Shown in pieces: positions 1 through 9,582 of a DNA stretch of 64,000 nt. A model generated the notes under the pieces. The model had not been told where the DNA came from and searched no databases. It worked only from the letters and a program-made list of their open reading frames with translations. Both the position numbers and the translations under genes were made by a program. Source of the stretch: an uncultured Christensenellaceae bacterium (GTDB lineage Bacteria > Bacillota > Clostridia > Christensenellales > Pumilibacteraceae). Numbering within the stretch: the first letter of the stretch is position 1; every line of letters starts with the position of its first letter. The stretch spans positions 124,001 to 188,000 of the forward strand of contig CAJUKG010000003.1 in assembly GCA_910586925.1 (NCBI GenBank). Reading direction: 5' to 3'.

Positions 1-62
1 AGACAAGCTACGAACAAATGGATAACGGTACGCTTGCAAATAAGTTCACTTCGATAAGGTAA
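1..62 (+). CDS. 3' end of an upstream gene (partial)
   Basis: An open frame runs from the window edge to a TAA at 60-62 (frame 3, about 19 codons visible, ending ...FTSIR). It ends 4 nt before the next ATG, the spacing expected inside an operon, and its AAGG at 56-59 can serve as ribosome site for the next gene. Too little is visible to name a product. Confidence 0.35.
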   Translation, partial: TSYEQMDNGTLANKFTSIR

Positions 63-66
63 TCAA

Positions 67-1542
67 ATGACTAAAAATCTTTCGACAATACGCAGAAAAG
101 CAGTTCTGTCAATAATCGCAGTCGTTTTCGCGGCACTTTGCCTGTGCGGGCTTGTCGCGTGTACTCACGAGGGCACTACCGAGGAGGACTTGCGCGAGCG
201 CGGCTACAGCATCAAGGTGACTTACGACTATCAGGGCGGGGCGGTCAACGAACAGCCCAAAACGGAAATTCTCATCAAGCCCGGCTCGAAAGTCCCCGAT
301 CCGTCCGACTCGAAGATCCAAATGGATAATCCCGTGCGGGCGAATTATTCGTTCAAGTATTTCGCGGAAGCGGCGAAAGACGAAAACGGCGAGTACAAGA
401 AGGACGATAACGGGAATTACATTGCCGGCGAGCGGTGGGATTTCAAAACGGTGCCCACGCACGATACCGTGCTTCTCGCGCAGTGGTGGGAAAACTACAG
501 GATAATTCTCCATTACGGCGAGAACGACGAACTCACGCAAACTTCGCAGTCTATTTACCGCAATGCCGACGGTTCGCCGCAACGCATACCGGGCAGTGCG
601 TATATCGCGTCGGGATACACATTCCTCGATTATTACACGAATGACGCGAAAACCGAACTTATAGAAGTCCCGCTCGTTTCGCCGAAAAGCGAACTGTTTG
701 AAAATTCCCAAGACGGTCTTACGCTTCACTTATACAGCGATACGTTGAAAGGCGAATACGTCGTATTGCGCGAAGTGCGCGATATATCCAAGATTTCCGC
801 AGGTTCGAACGTCTATGTATATAAAGACATCGACGCAAACGGCAGTAAAACAGTAAGTTTCCCGATCGGATTTTCGGGCGAGATAATAGGCAACGGTCAC
901 ACGATAAGCAATTTCGTCGTCGATATTACCGAACCTATGAACAGTACGGCGACGGCGTTCGGTCTGTTCAGAAGCATAAGCTCCACCGCGAAAATCAAAA
1001 ACCTCACGTTCGATAACGTCAGCTACTCGGTTTCGTGCTCGAATATCCGCAACAAAGAAATGGTCGTTGGATTGTTCGCGAGCACTGTGGAAAAGGGTGC
1101 GGAGATAACCGACGTGCACGTCACGAACAGCACTCTCCGATATCAAATTCCTTCGGGATTTACCGATCTCGATCATGTGTACGTAAGCGAATTCATTGCG
1201 AGAAATTCGGCGGAGGATACGACGACGAATTCGGGTGCGAGCAATATTACCGTATACCGCGCAGGGCTTGCATACACGGCGGATAACGAGTATATAGCTT
1301 ACGTCAATTATACGGACGAGGGCGGCAATTTGGTTATAGACGGCGTTTACGCGCTCGCGCAGGCGGAACGCGACGCCGAGAATAACATTGTTTCGTATCG
1401 GTCGCGTACGATGCCTACGACAAAGATAGTCGAGCAAGACGGCAAGTACGTGATAGAAATATCCAAAACGGTTTATACGATAGCGGTATCGGCGAACGGC
1501 GATGATTTGTCGGCAGTCGTCGAAGTAACGCAAAAGCAGTAA
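67..1542 (+). CDS. surface lipoprotein with InlB-like repeats
   Basis: A 491-residue predicted lipoprotein. The N-terminus has a basic start, a hydrophobic stretch (about 12-31) and a lipobox LVAC, so Cys32 should be lipidated and the protein held on the outer face of the membrane. Residues about 47-140 and 143-215 resemble the InlB B-repeat/Listeria-Bacteroides repeat fold (YDYQGG, then paired Trp and Tyr-rich strands). Residues about 255-365 look like a beta-helix: GEIIGNGHTISNF followed by KIKNLTF and EITDVHV rungs. It lies 39 bp before oppA and probably shares its transcript, so it may help capture peptides or bind a surface ligand; that role is inference. No enzyme motif is seen. Confidence 0.75.
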   Translation: MTKNLSTIRRKAVLSIIAVVFAALCLCGLVACTHEGTTEEDLRERGYSIKVTYDYQGGAVNEQPKTEILIKPGSKVPDPSDSKIQMDNPVRANYSFKYFAEAAKDENGEYKKDDNGNYIAGERWDFKTVPTHDTVLLAQWWENYRIILHYGENDELTQTSQSIYRNADGSPQRIPGSAYIASGYTFLDYYTNDAKTELIEVPLVSPKSELFENSQDGLTLHLYSDTLKGEYVVLREVRDISKISAGSNVYVYKDIDANGSKTVSFPIGFSGEIIGNGHTISNFVVDITEPMNSTATAFGLFRSISSTAKIKNLTFDNVSYSVSCSNIRNKEMVVGLFASTVEKGAEITDVHVTNSTLRYQIPSGFTDLDHVYVSEFIARNSAEDTTTNSGASNITVYRAGLAYTADNEYIAYVNYTDEGGNLVIDGVYALAQAERDAENNIVSYRSRTMPTTKIVEQDGKYVIEISKTVYTIAVSANGDDLSAVVEVTQKQ

Positions 1543-1581
1543 AATTTTCAACAACGTTTATAATACTAACGGAGGTATATT

Positions 1582-4293
1582 ATGAGCAAGAATAAATTTG
1601 TCAGCAGTCTTTCGAAAGTGTTTGCTCTTGCTATGGGTGTGGTTGTCGTTGCTACACCGCTCATGGCGTGTAACGGCGACGGAGAGTCGAAGCCGAGTAC
1701 GAATAAGCGCGATAACGAAAACGAGCCGCTTGTTTTGGCGAGCGATATCCTCGATGGCGCGTTTAACCCGTTTTTCTATACTTCGGGCAATGACGGCGAA
1801 GTGGTCGGTCAAACACAGATCGGCATGCTTTCGAGCGATAAAGACGGTCAGCTTGTAGCTAATTGGGACGAACCGTGCGTTTCGCACGCTTTCAGTACCG
1901 TTACCACGGGTTCTATCAGCGACAGAAACGACTCGGCGCAGTCGGAAGACGAGAAGTATGCGAAATTCTATACGGATTACTATTTCGCGCTTAAAGACAA
2001 TATCAAGTTCAGCGACGGCACGCCGCTCACCAAAGAGGACGTTCTCTTTAATATGTACATGTATCTCGACCCCGCATATACGGGATCGAGCACTATGTAC
2101 TCGGTCAATATCAGAGGATTGCAGGCGTACAGATCGCAGACGACGAACGCAAACGAAGAAACCTCGTCCAACGAATATTTCGATTCGCTTACCGATGCCC
2201 GTGTCAACAATCTCATAAACTGGGCTAACAACGGCAATATCACTGCGAGCGAATGGGATTATCTGCGCGACTATATCGACGACTATGGCGATAAGTCGAT
2301 GTATTCCGACGTTTTGAAGATCCACGAGCTTTTTAGGGACGAACTCAAAAGCTATTGGACGTACGCTATGGGTGCGGACGTCAAAAAAGACTACGAGCAG
2401 TTCAAGGACGAAAACGGCGAAGTTGTCTTTAATTATACGTGGGAAGTATTCCTCTATAATTACGGCATTGTAAAAACGCGCCGCGAGTACAAAGATATAT
2501 CGGATAAGTCGTCGTATTATTACGTTCTCGAAAACGATTATTGCGGCGACGACCATAAATCTTGCGGCAATAAGCACGACGAAGAAACTCTCGTCAACTA
2601 TGTTTATAGCAAGTTCTTCGGCGAATTCGAGAATAACAGCGCGGTAAAATCTTACAAGAGCAGTCTTTTGGACGTTCTTATGTATTACGCGACGGCGTCG
2701 AAGTACAGAGAATACGCGCGTGCTCAAATCATGGCTAAAGAAATCAAGAAAGAGGACGGCAGCCTCGAAGTCCCGTATATTACCGGTATCGAAGTTAAGC
2801 AAATGTCCGAAATCCCCGCAAAACAGGGCGAAACGGACGTGCAAATTCCGTTGAAAGATAAAGACGGCAATACGAAAACTTTCGACGTTTTGCATATAAG
2901 AATAAACGGCGTCGACCCCAAAGCCATTCAGAACTTTGCGTTCAGCGTCGCGCCCGGCAATTACTATTCTTCCACTTGGGATAAAGTAAAGGTCGGTTAC
3001 GGTCAGGAAGAAGCCAACCCGTATTTCGGAGTCGAATACCTCGATACCGATTTTATGGACAAAGTGAGATCCATTCAGGTCCCGCGCGGCGCAGGTCCGT
3101 ACCGTGCGACGGCGGGCGAAACGAGCAGAGTTCCGGGCAAGGACGAAAAATCCGATTTCTACAATGCGTCGGTCGTTTTCTTCGAGCGCAACGAACATTT
3201 CATGCTCGGTGCGCCCAAAATCAAGAAACTCCGCTATCAGGTCATCAACAACAACATGCTTTACGAGAGCATCGTTCAAGGCGCGGTGCACTACGGTTCG
3301 CCGAGCATGGATCACGAGAAGCTCGACAAACTTTACAACGTAGATAACGACAAACTCGAGAATGCGAGTGCGCAAAACCTCGGTTACGGCTATATCGGTG
3401 TAAGTGCGCAGTTCGTTCCCAATCTTTGGGTACGCCGCGCAATAATGGTAACGCTCAATCCGCAGGAATGTGTCGACTACTACGGCGGCGGCGAGAACGC
3501 GTCCATTATCCGCAGACCGATGTCCAAGACGCTCAAAGATTATTACGACGAAGTGGCGTTTGCCGATTACTCCGATAATCACTACTATTGTTACGGCTCT
3601 GAAAGCGGACTCGGCGACGATCTCGAAGGCAAATCGGGTGATGAGCTTGCGCGTATAGCGGGCGACAAAGCGTTGGAGTATGCGAAAAAGGGCGGTTGCT
3701 ATCTCGGCAGCGACAATATACTGTTCGATCCTGTTTCCAATAAACCGCTGAAACTTACGTTCACCATTGCGGGCGGTTCCGACGATCACCCTGCGTACAG
3801 CATGCTGCAGAACTCCGTCGATATCCTCAACAGTAAGGGCTTCGACATCACGCTTAAGCAGGACAGCCGTGCGTTGTCGCTTCTCGCGTCGGGCGCGCTC
3901 ACGGTGTGGGCGGCTGCCTGGAGTTCGTCTTCCGACCCCGACATGTATCAGGTTTACCATAAAGATTCCCGTGCGACGAGCACTCGCGCTTGGGGTTACG
4001 ATTATCTCAAGAGCTCGCGCAGCACGCAGGAAGAACGCGATATATTGCAGGATCTTGCCAATCTGATCGACGACGGTCGCGAAACGACCGAAGTGTCGGA
4101 GCGTAAGGAAATCTATATCGACGCGCAGAACAAACTTATGGAGCTTGCCGTCGAGTTCCCGACGTATCAGAGAAAAGTTTACTACGTGTGGGGCAAGGGT
4201 TTGTTCGATCCCGACAGTATTCTTACAGGCAGTGACGTAGGCACATATCAATCGCCGCTTTCCAGGATCTGGGAAGTTTCGTGGGCAAAATAA
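1582..4293 (+). CDS. oppA: peptide ABC transporter substrate-binding lipoprotein (OppA-like)
   Basis: Family 5 extracellular solute-binding protein, the receptor that delivers oligopeptides to the Opp permease. A signal peptide ends in a lipobox LMAC (Cys30). Family features include YYFALKDNIKFSDGTPLTKEDVLFN near residues 133-155 (typical for binding proteins of this family) and a C-terminal half with the RRAIMVTLNPQ and LTFTIAGG strands. The start is supported by GGAGGT 9 nt upstream of the ATG. At 903 residues it is much longer than usual (about 520-600), with extra charged sequence at about 190-400, possibly a ligand-specific insertion. oppB, C, D and F follow directly, so the assignment as receptor of this importer is strong; the exact substrate cannot be read from sequence. 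Confidence 0.9.
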   Translation: MSKNKFVSSLSKVFALAMGVVVVATPLMACNGDGESKPSTNKRDNENEPLVLASDILDGAFNPFFYTSGNDGEVVGQTQIGMLSSDKDGQLVANWDEPCVSHAFSTVTTGSISDRNDSAQSEDEKYAKFYTDYYFALKDNIKFSDGTPLTKEDVLFNMYMYLDPAYTGSSTMYSVNIRGLQAYRSQTTNANEETSSNEYFDSLTDARVNNLINWANNGNITASEWDYLRDYIDDYGDKSMYSDVLKIHELFRDELKSYWTYAMGADVKKDYEQFKDENGEVVFNYTWEVFLYNYGIVKTRREYKDISDKSSYYYVLENDYCGDDHKSCGNKHDEETLVNYVYSKFFGEFENNSAVKSYKSSLLDVLMYYATASKYREYARAQIMAKEIKKEDGSLEVPYITGIEVKQMSEIPAKQGETDVQIPLKDKDGNTKTFDVLHIRINGVDPKAIQNFAFSVAPGNYYSSTWDKVKVGYGQEEANPYFGVEYLDTDFMDKVRSIQVPRGAGPYRATAGETSRVPGKDEKSDFYNASVVFFERNEHFMLGAPKIKKLRYQVINNNMLYESIVQGAVHYGSPSMDHEKLDKLYNVDNDKLENASAQNLGYGYIGVSAQFVPNLWVRRAIMVTLNPQECVDYYGGGENASIIRRPMSKTLKDYYDEVAFADYSDNHYYCYGSESGLGDDLEGKSGDELARIAGDKALEYAKKGGCYLGSDNILFDPVSNKPLKLTFTIAGGSDDHPAYSMLQNSVDILNSKGFDITLKQDSRALSLLASGALTVWAAAWSSSSDPDMYQVYHKDSRATSTRAWGYDYLKSSRSTQEERDILQDLANLIDDGRETTEVSERKEIYIDAQNKLMELAVEFPTYQRKVYYVWGKGLFDPDSILTGSDVGTYQSPLSRIWEVSWAK

Positions 4294-4327
4294 TTCGGGT
4301 TTTCGCCCTCTACTATAAGGAAAAATA

Positions 4328-5314
4328 ATGGTAAAGTATATTATCAAACGAGTGCTATACTCAATAATGATACTGCTACTCGTATCAATGATCCTGTATT
4401 GTTTGATGCGGTTGTTGCCCGATGACTATATCGACACCGTTTTGGTGGGGCAGATGGGTGATAAAACCATCGCCCAGGAGGACATCGACCGTATCAAACA
4501 AATATACGGATTATCCGATTCGATTCCCGTCGGGTATATCAACTGGCTGGGTTCGGCACTGAAAGGCGACTTGGGCATTTCGTTCAAGTACGGCTATGCC
4601 GTCACCGAAGTTATCGCCGATCACATGTGGATCTCGTTCGGCGTGGCTATTGTCGCGTATATTTTCCAGTTCATAATCGCCATTCCGCTCGGGATAAAAG
4701 CGGCTACAAAACAGTACGGTGCGGTGGACTACACCACATCCATATTCTCGATGATCGGTATATCGTTACCCGGATTTTTCCTTGCGATTTTATTGATACG
4801 TATTTTCGCCGTCGGCTTGGGTTGGTTCCCGATAAACGGTTTGTTCGATGCGACCGTAAACTGGGAAGGCAACGGCTTCGGCAAATTCCTCAATATCATT
4901 TATCACATGATCTTGCCTATGGTTGCCATAATTATCGGCTCGATAGGCGGTCTTATGCGGCATACGCGCACCAATACGCTCGAAGTGCTCAATCAGGACT
5001 ACATACGCACGGCACGTGCGAAAGGTCTTTCCGAGCGCACGGTCGTGTATAAGCACGTGTTCCGCAACACCATGGTCCCTATCGTCACAATGACGGCGGG
5101 CATTATACCGAGTTTGTTCGGCGGTATGATGATTTTGGAACAGGTTTTCGCACTCGACGGTATAGGTAATATCGCGTATAACGCGCTTGCCGTCGGCGAT
5201 ATTCCGTTTGTTATGGGCTACAACATGTTTATTGCCATTCTTACGGTAATAGGCACTCTGCTCTCGGATATTACCTACATGCTGGTCGACCCGAGAATCA
5301 AAATTTCAAAGTAG
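4328..5314 (+). CDS. oppB: oligopeptide ABC transporter permease OppB
   Basis: Inner-membrane subunit of the peptide importer, 328 residues, the usual length. The first membrane helix (about 9-31) precedes an extracytoplasmic region, then five more helices from about 100 on. The cytoplasmic EAA loop that docks on the ATPases is visible around residues 218-245 (DYIRTARAKGLSERTVVYKHVFRN). The C-terminus DPRIKIS is typical of the OppB/DppB family. AAGGAAAA lies just before the ATG. It sits 34 bp after oppA and 16 bp before oppC, in one operon. It forms the translocation pore together with OppC. Confidence 0.95.
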   Translation: MVKYIIKRVLYSIMILLLVSMILYCLMRLLPDDYIDTVLVGQMGDKTIAQEDIDRIKQIYGLSDSIPVGYINWLGSALKGDLGISFKYGYAVTEVIADHMWISFGVAIVAYIFQFIIAIPLGIKAATKQYGAVDYTTSIFSMIGISLPGFFLAILLIRIFAVGLGWFPINGLFDATVNWEGNGFGKFLNIIYHMILPMVAIIIGSIGGLMRHTRTNTLEVLNQDYIRTARAKGLSERTVVYKHVFRNTMVPIVTMTAGIIPSLFGGMMILEQVFALDGIGNIAYNALAVGDIPFVMGYNMFIAILTVIGTLLSDITYMLVDPRIKISK

Positions 5315-5330
5315 GGAGGAGGGAAGTATT

Positions 5331-6524
5331 ATGGAAGATAACAAGAATACCGATATTACCGAAAATCCCGAACTTGAAAATCCCGTTACCGAAGAAAATC
5401 TCGTAGATAGCGGTGCTCCGCAGGTGTTCACGCCGTCGGGCGGTATAGTCGAAAATGCCGAAGCTGCCGTAGCTTCGAACGAGGAAGAAGAAGTTGCGCT
5501 CGCGGACAGGGTTAAGGTCGTTTCGCCGTTTAAGCTCGTAATGAAGCGGTTTTTCCGCTCGCGGCTTTCCGTAGTCGGTCTTACAATGTTCATCGTCGTG
5601 TTGTTGTTCTCGTTCCTCGGTCCGCTTTTCGTGCCGTGGGAGGAGAAGGAACGCGACAAATCGCCTTCGTACCGCGTGTATTACAACAACGTACTGCACG
5701 AGGAAACAGGCTCGGACGGCGAAGAATACGATTATTACGTAATTTCGACCAACCGTCCTATGACGCTTAACTCCCACGCTCCCGCATTCACGTACGGAGT
5801 GAGGGACAACGGCGAACGCGCTCTGCACGTTCTCGGTACGGACAAGGACGGTTACGATATTTTCGTGCGCATAATGTACGGCGGTAGAATGTCGTTGCTG
5901 CTCAGCTTTATGGTCGTTCTCATATATACGCTTATAGGTATAGTGCTCGGCGGACTTGCGGGGTACTTCGGCGGTTGGGTCGATATGATCATAATGCGTA
6001 TAGTCGATATTCTCAACTGTATACCGTCGTTGCCGATACTTTTGATCGTCGGCGCGATTTACAACGGTTTGAATCTGTCGCCGAACTTGCGCGTATACGT
6101 GATGATGGGCGTGCTCACGCTGTTGAGCTGGCCGGGAACGTGTAGGCTCGTGCGTGGTCAGATACTGTTCTTGCGCGAGCAAGAGTACATGGTTGCCGCC
6201 GATGCGCTCGGTTTCGGCGTCGGACGCAAAATATTCAAGCATCTTATTCCGAACGTTATGCCGCAGCTCATCGTTACGATGACTTTGGGCTTGGGCGGTA
6301 CGATACTGTCGGAAGCCACATTGAGCTATCTGTCGCTCGGCGCGCCCAAAGAGGTGGCGTCGCTCGGGCAAATGGTCAGTCTTTCGACGCAATCCATGAC
6401 GATCATGGAATACTATGTGCTCGACTGGCTGCCTGCGGGCATTATGATCATTCTGGCGGTCGTTGCGTTTAACTTTATCGGCGACGGTTTGCGCGACGCG
6501 CTCGACCCCAAGATGAAGAGGTAA
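5331..6524 (+). CDS. oppC: oligopeptide ABC transporter permease OppC
   Basis: Second pore subunit, 397 residues, longer than the usual 300. The excess is an acidic N-terminal cytoplasmic tail (about 1-60, many Glu) before the first membrane helix (FRSRLSVVGLTMFIVVLLF, about 74-95), and a periplasmic loop at about 108-165. The core has five further helices and an EAA loop (EYMVAADALGFGVGRKIFKH) at about 285-305, ending in GDGLRDALDPKMKR, the standard OppC/DppC C-terminus. A GGGAGG ribosome site precedes the ATG. The acidic tail fits with the charged additions also seen in OppD and OppF of this system. Confidence 0.95.
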   Translation: MEDNKNTDITENPELENPVTEENLVDSGAPQVFTPSGGIVENAEAAVASNEEEEVALADRVKVVSPFKLVMKRFFRSRLSVVGLTMFIVVLLFSFLGPLFVPWEEKERDKSPSYRVYYNNVLHEETGSDGEEYDYYVISTNRPMTLNSHAPAFTYGVRDNGERALHVLGTDKDGYDIFVRIMYGGRMSLLLSFMVVLIYTLIGIVLGGLAGYFGGWVDMIIMRIVDILNCIPSLPILLIVGAIYNGLNLSPNLRVYVMMGVLTLLSWPGTCRLVRGQILFLREQEYMVAADALGFGVGRKIFKHLIPNVMPQLIVTMTLGLGGTILSEATLSYLSLGAPKEVASLGQMVSLSTQSMTIMEYYVLDWLPAGIMIILAVVAFNFIGDGLRDALDPKMKR

Positions 6525-6528
6525 CGTT

Positions 6529-8307
6529 ATGGCTGAAAAGAAATCCGTTATTGTTAAAATCAAAGATTGGTATCGGCGCGTTACCCATAAGGACGACCCG
6601 CATTATATTTCGGGCAAGGAAGCGCGGCGCATTTCCAACGAGAACCGCCGTACTACGCGCATGTACGAGAAAAAGAAAGCGCGCAAAATCGACGAGAGCG
6701 AGTATATCACGCAAATGCGCGATCCCGACAATATCCTCGAGATAGACGGGTTATGCACGCATTTCTTTACCGACGTCGGTGTGAGTAAAGCGGTCGACGG
6801 CGTGTCGTTCGACATTCCCAAACGTTCGGTAGTCGGCGTCGTCGGCGAAAGCGGTTGCGGTAAGTCGGTCACGTCGCTGTCCGTCATGCAACTCGTTCAA
6901 GCTCCGCAGGGTCAGATCGTCGACGGTTCGATACGTTTCAACACGCAAGATTACAAGCGCGGCGAGGACGGCAAGCCCATTCCCGTTTGGGAATACGACG
7001 AGGTGGACGGCGAGAAAGTCATTCGCACCGAGCCGACGCTCGACAAAAAGGGCAGACCGGTACTCGATAAAGACGGCAAGCCCGTCATGCACAATGTGCA
7101 GGCGAAAGACGGCAACGGCTTTCCCGCATTCGAGCTTGAGGATAAAGTTTTCGATATTGCCAAAATGCCGACGCGTGCCATGCAGCGTATTCGCGGCAAG
7201 GAAATAGCGATGATTTTCCAAGAGCCTATGACGAGCCTCAATCCGCTCTTTACGATAGGCAATCAGCTCGACGAAGTAGTGCTTTTGCATACGCCGGGCG
7301 CGAACAAAGCTCTCGCAAAAGAACGCACCATCGAAATGTTGCGGCTTGTCGGCATCGCTATGCCCGACATTGTTTATAAACGTTATCCGCACGAGCTTTC
7401 TGGCGGTATGCGCCAGCGCGTTATGATCGCCATGGCTCTTGCGTGCAATCCCAAGCTCATCGTTGCCGACGAACCGACGACCGCGCTCGACGTTACGATT
7501 CAGGCGCAGGTTCTCGACCTGTTGAAAGAGATCAAAGACAAGATCAACGGTTCGATAATGCTTATCACGCACGACCTCGGCGTTATAGCGGGCATGGCGG
7601 ATTATGTCGTCGTCATGTATGCGGGACGCGTCATCGAAAAGGGCACTGTCGAGGATATATTCGATACTCCTTTGCACCCGTATACGGTCGGCTTGCAAAA
7701 GAGTAAGCCCGTCATCAACAGAGATACCGATTGGCTGTACAGCATTAAAGGACAGGTCCCCAATCCTATCAATATGCCGAAATATTGCTACTTCAAAGAT
7801 CGTTGCGAGGAGTGCCGCGAGTGCTGCAACGGCGAGTATCCGCCGCTTGTGTCGGTTTCGCCCACGCACAGCGTAGCTTGCTATATCGCAAAAGAAAAGA
7901 TGGAAGCGATCAAGGCAAAGGAAGAAGCCGAACGGCTCGCCGCAGAACAGGCGGAAGCCGCACGCATTGCCGCAGAGCAAGCCGCCGTAGCCGAAGCGAA
8001 AGCGCGCGAACAAGCGGCAAAGAAGGCGGAAGCAGAGGCAAAGAAACCCAAATCCAAGATCCAACGTCCGCCCGCAAAGAAAATAACGACTTCCAAAGCC
8101 GCCGCAAAACCCGCGGCGAAGAAGTCCGATACTGCGGGATCTGCGGCAAAAAAATCGCCCGCAAAGAAATCTGCGGCAACTTCGACGGCGAAAAAGACGG
8201 CTTCCGACGGCACGGCAAAGAAGTCGAGCACCGCAAAAACGAAGAAAGCGGATCCCGTAGTCACTATAGCGAAACCCAAAAAATCGGGAGCAAAGGAGAA
8301 TAAGTAA
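6529..8307 (+). CDS. oppD: peptide ABC transporter ATPase OppD with basic tail
   Basis: Nucleotide-binding subunit of the importer. Walker A GESGCGKS (106-113), Q-loop FQEPMTSLNP (230-239), signature ELSGGMRQR, Walker B LIVADEPTTALD and the switch His in THDLGV are all intact, and a C-terminal oligopeptide-transporter region has a Cys cluster (CYFKDRCEECRECC). It is 592 residues against about 330 normally. Three additions explain this: a basic N-terminal extension (1-65), an insertion of about 60 residues between Walker A and the Q-loop (about 143-205), and a tail of about 120 residues, first Ala/Glu-rich and then Lys/Ala/Pro/Ser repeats like histone H1 (AAKK, SPAKKS). The tail should be disordered or coiled coil. 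It starts 4 bp after oppC and its stop overlaps the oppF start. Confidence 0.95.
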   Translation: MAEKKSVIVKIKDWYRRVTHKDDPHYISGKEARRISNENRRTTRMYEKKKARKIDESEYITQMRDPDNILEIDGLCTHFFTDVGVSKAVDGVSFDIPKRSVVGVVGESGCGKSVTSLSVMQLVQAPQGQIVDGSIRFNTQDYKRGEDGKPIPVWEYDEVDGEKVIRTEPTLDKKGRPVLDKDGKPVMHNVQAKDGNGFPAFELEDKVFDIAKMPTRAMQRIRGKEIAMIFQEPMTSLNPLFTIGNQLDEVVLLHTPGANKALAKERTIEMLRLVGIAMPDIVYKRYPHELSGGMRQRVMIAMALACNPKLIVADEPTTALDVTIQAQVLDLLKEIKDKINGSIMLITHDLGVIAGMADYVVVMYAGRVIEKGTVEDIFDTPLHPYTVGLQKSKPVINRDTDWLYSIKGQVPNPINMPKYCYFKDRCEECRECCNGEYPPLVSVSPTHSVACYIAKEKMEAIKAKEEAERLAAEQAEAARIAAEQAAVAEAKAREQAAKKAEAEAKKPKSKIQRPPAKKITTSKAAAKPAAKKSDTAGSAAKKSPAKKSAATSTAKKTASDGTAKKSSTAKTKKADPVVTIAKPKKSGAKENK

Positions 8308-9581
8308 TGGACGAGAATACCGAACTTAATATTACCCAATCGCCCGAGCTTCCCGCCGACGAGAGCAAAACGCCCGATGCGGACAATAACATCATTCTTC
8401 GCGTCGTCAATTTGAAGAAATTCTTTTTGACGAGCAAGGAGTGGAAGATCGTCAAAGTTCCCGTCGCCGCGCCCGAAGAAGCCAAAGAAGACGCGAAAAC
8501 GGAAACCGAAGCGAATGACGACGTCAAGCCGCAGGAAGGCGACGGGGCGGCAGAGCCTGTCGAAGCAAGCGACGAGAAAGGAGATAACGTCGAAACTCTT
8601 TCGGGTCCCGATGCCGAATCGGACACCGAGGAAAAAACAGCTCCCGCCGCTACGAAACATAAATTGAAGCTCGAACGCATCAAGACATATGTCAAGGCGG
8701 TTAACGACGTCAGTTTCGATATGACGTACGGCGAAACGCTCGGCATAGTCGGCGAAAGCGGTTGCGGCAAGTCCACTATGGGCAGAAGCATACTGCGCTT
8801 GCACGACATTACGGGCGGGCAAGTATTTTTCGAGGGTACGGACATTACCAAACTCAAACCTCGCGAAATGCGTAAATTCCGTACTAAAATGCAAATAATA
8901 TTCCAAGACCCGTACAGCAGTTTGCCGCCGCGCAGTCCCGTCGGCGAAATAATAGGCGAGGCGGTGCGCGTTCACAATATCGTGCCGAAAGCCGATCAGC
9001 GCGATTACGTGCTCGATATCATGAAAAAGTGCGGATTGCAGGACTATTATTATGCGCGGTATCCGCACGAGTTCTCGGGCGGTCAGCGTCAAAGAATTTG
9101 TATTGCGCGTGCGCTTGCGGTAAAGCCGAAATTCGTCGTTTGCGACGAGCCGGTATCCGCGCTCGACGTTTCCATTCAAGCACAGGTTATCAACCTTTTG
9201 AAGGAATTGCAAGACAGTCTTAACCTCACGTATCTGTTTATTTCGCATGACTTGAGCGTTGTTCAGCACATTTCCAACCGTGTCGGCGTTATGTATCTCG
9301 GCAGTTTCGTCGAGCTTGGAAACAAAAACGATATTTTCGATAATCCCATGCATCCGTACACGCTCGCACTGCTTTCCGCAGTGCCCGTTCCCGACCCGCA
9401 CTACAAGGGCAATCGCATTATTTTGCAGGGCGACATTCCCAGTCCCGCAAATCCGCCGAAAGGTTGCAAGTTCCACACGCGTTGCTCGAAATGTATGGAG
9501 ATTTGCAAACACGTCGAGCCGAAATTCAAGGATTACGGCAACGGGCATTACTGCGCGTGTCACCTGTACCCCCAAGATTGA
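8307..9581 (+). CDS. oppF: peptide ABC transporter ATPase OppF with acidic insertion
   Basis: Second ATPase of the importer, 424 residues. Walker A GESGCGKS (149-156), Q-loop FQDPYSSLPPR, signature EFSGGQRQR, Walker B FVVCDEPVSALD and SHDLSVV are present, and the C-terminal KGCKFHTRCSKCMEIC Cys motif is typical for OppF/DppF. Between the first beta strand (LRVVNLKKFF) and the strand leading to Walker A there is an insertion of about 60 residues (54-113) dominated by Glu and Asp. The ATG shares its A with the TAA of oppD (8305-8307), implying translational coupling; AAAGGAGAA lies upstream. OppD and OppF should form the ATPase heterodimer. Confidence 0.95.
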   Translation: MDENTELNITQSPELPADESKTPDADNNIILRVVNLKKFFLTSKEWKIVKVPVAAPEEAKEDAKTETEANDDVKPQEGDGAAEPVEASDEKGDNVETLSGPDAESDTEEKTAPAATKHKLKLERIKTYVKAVNDVSFDMTYGETLGIVGESGCGKSTMGRSILRLHDITGGQVFFEGTDITKLKPREMRKFRTKMQIIFQDPYSSLPPRSPVGEIIGEAVRVHNIVPKADQRDYVLDIMKKCGLQDYYYARYPHEFSGGQRQRICIARALAVKPKFVVCDEPVSALDVSIQAQVINLLKELQDSLNLTYLFISHDLSVVQHISNRVGVMYLGSFVELGNKNDIFDNPMHPYTLALLSAVPVPDPHYKGNRIILQGDIPSPANPPKGCKFHTRCSKCMEICKHVEPKFKDYGNGHYCACHLYPQD

Positions 9582-9582
9582 T

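Noticed and set aside
1558..4347. 929-codon open frame antisense to oppA
   Set aside because: Mirror of the real gene's codon bias; no family pattern, no ribosome site, and oppA on the other strand is certain.
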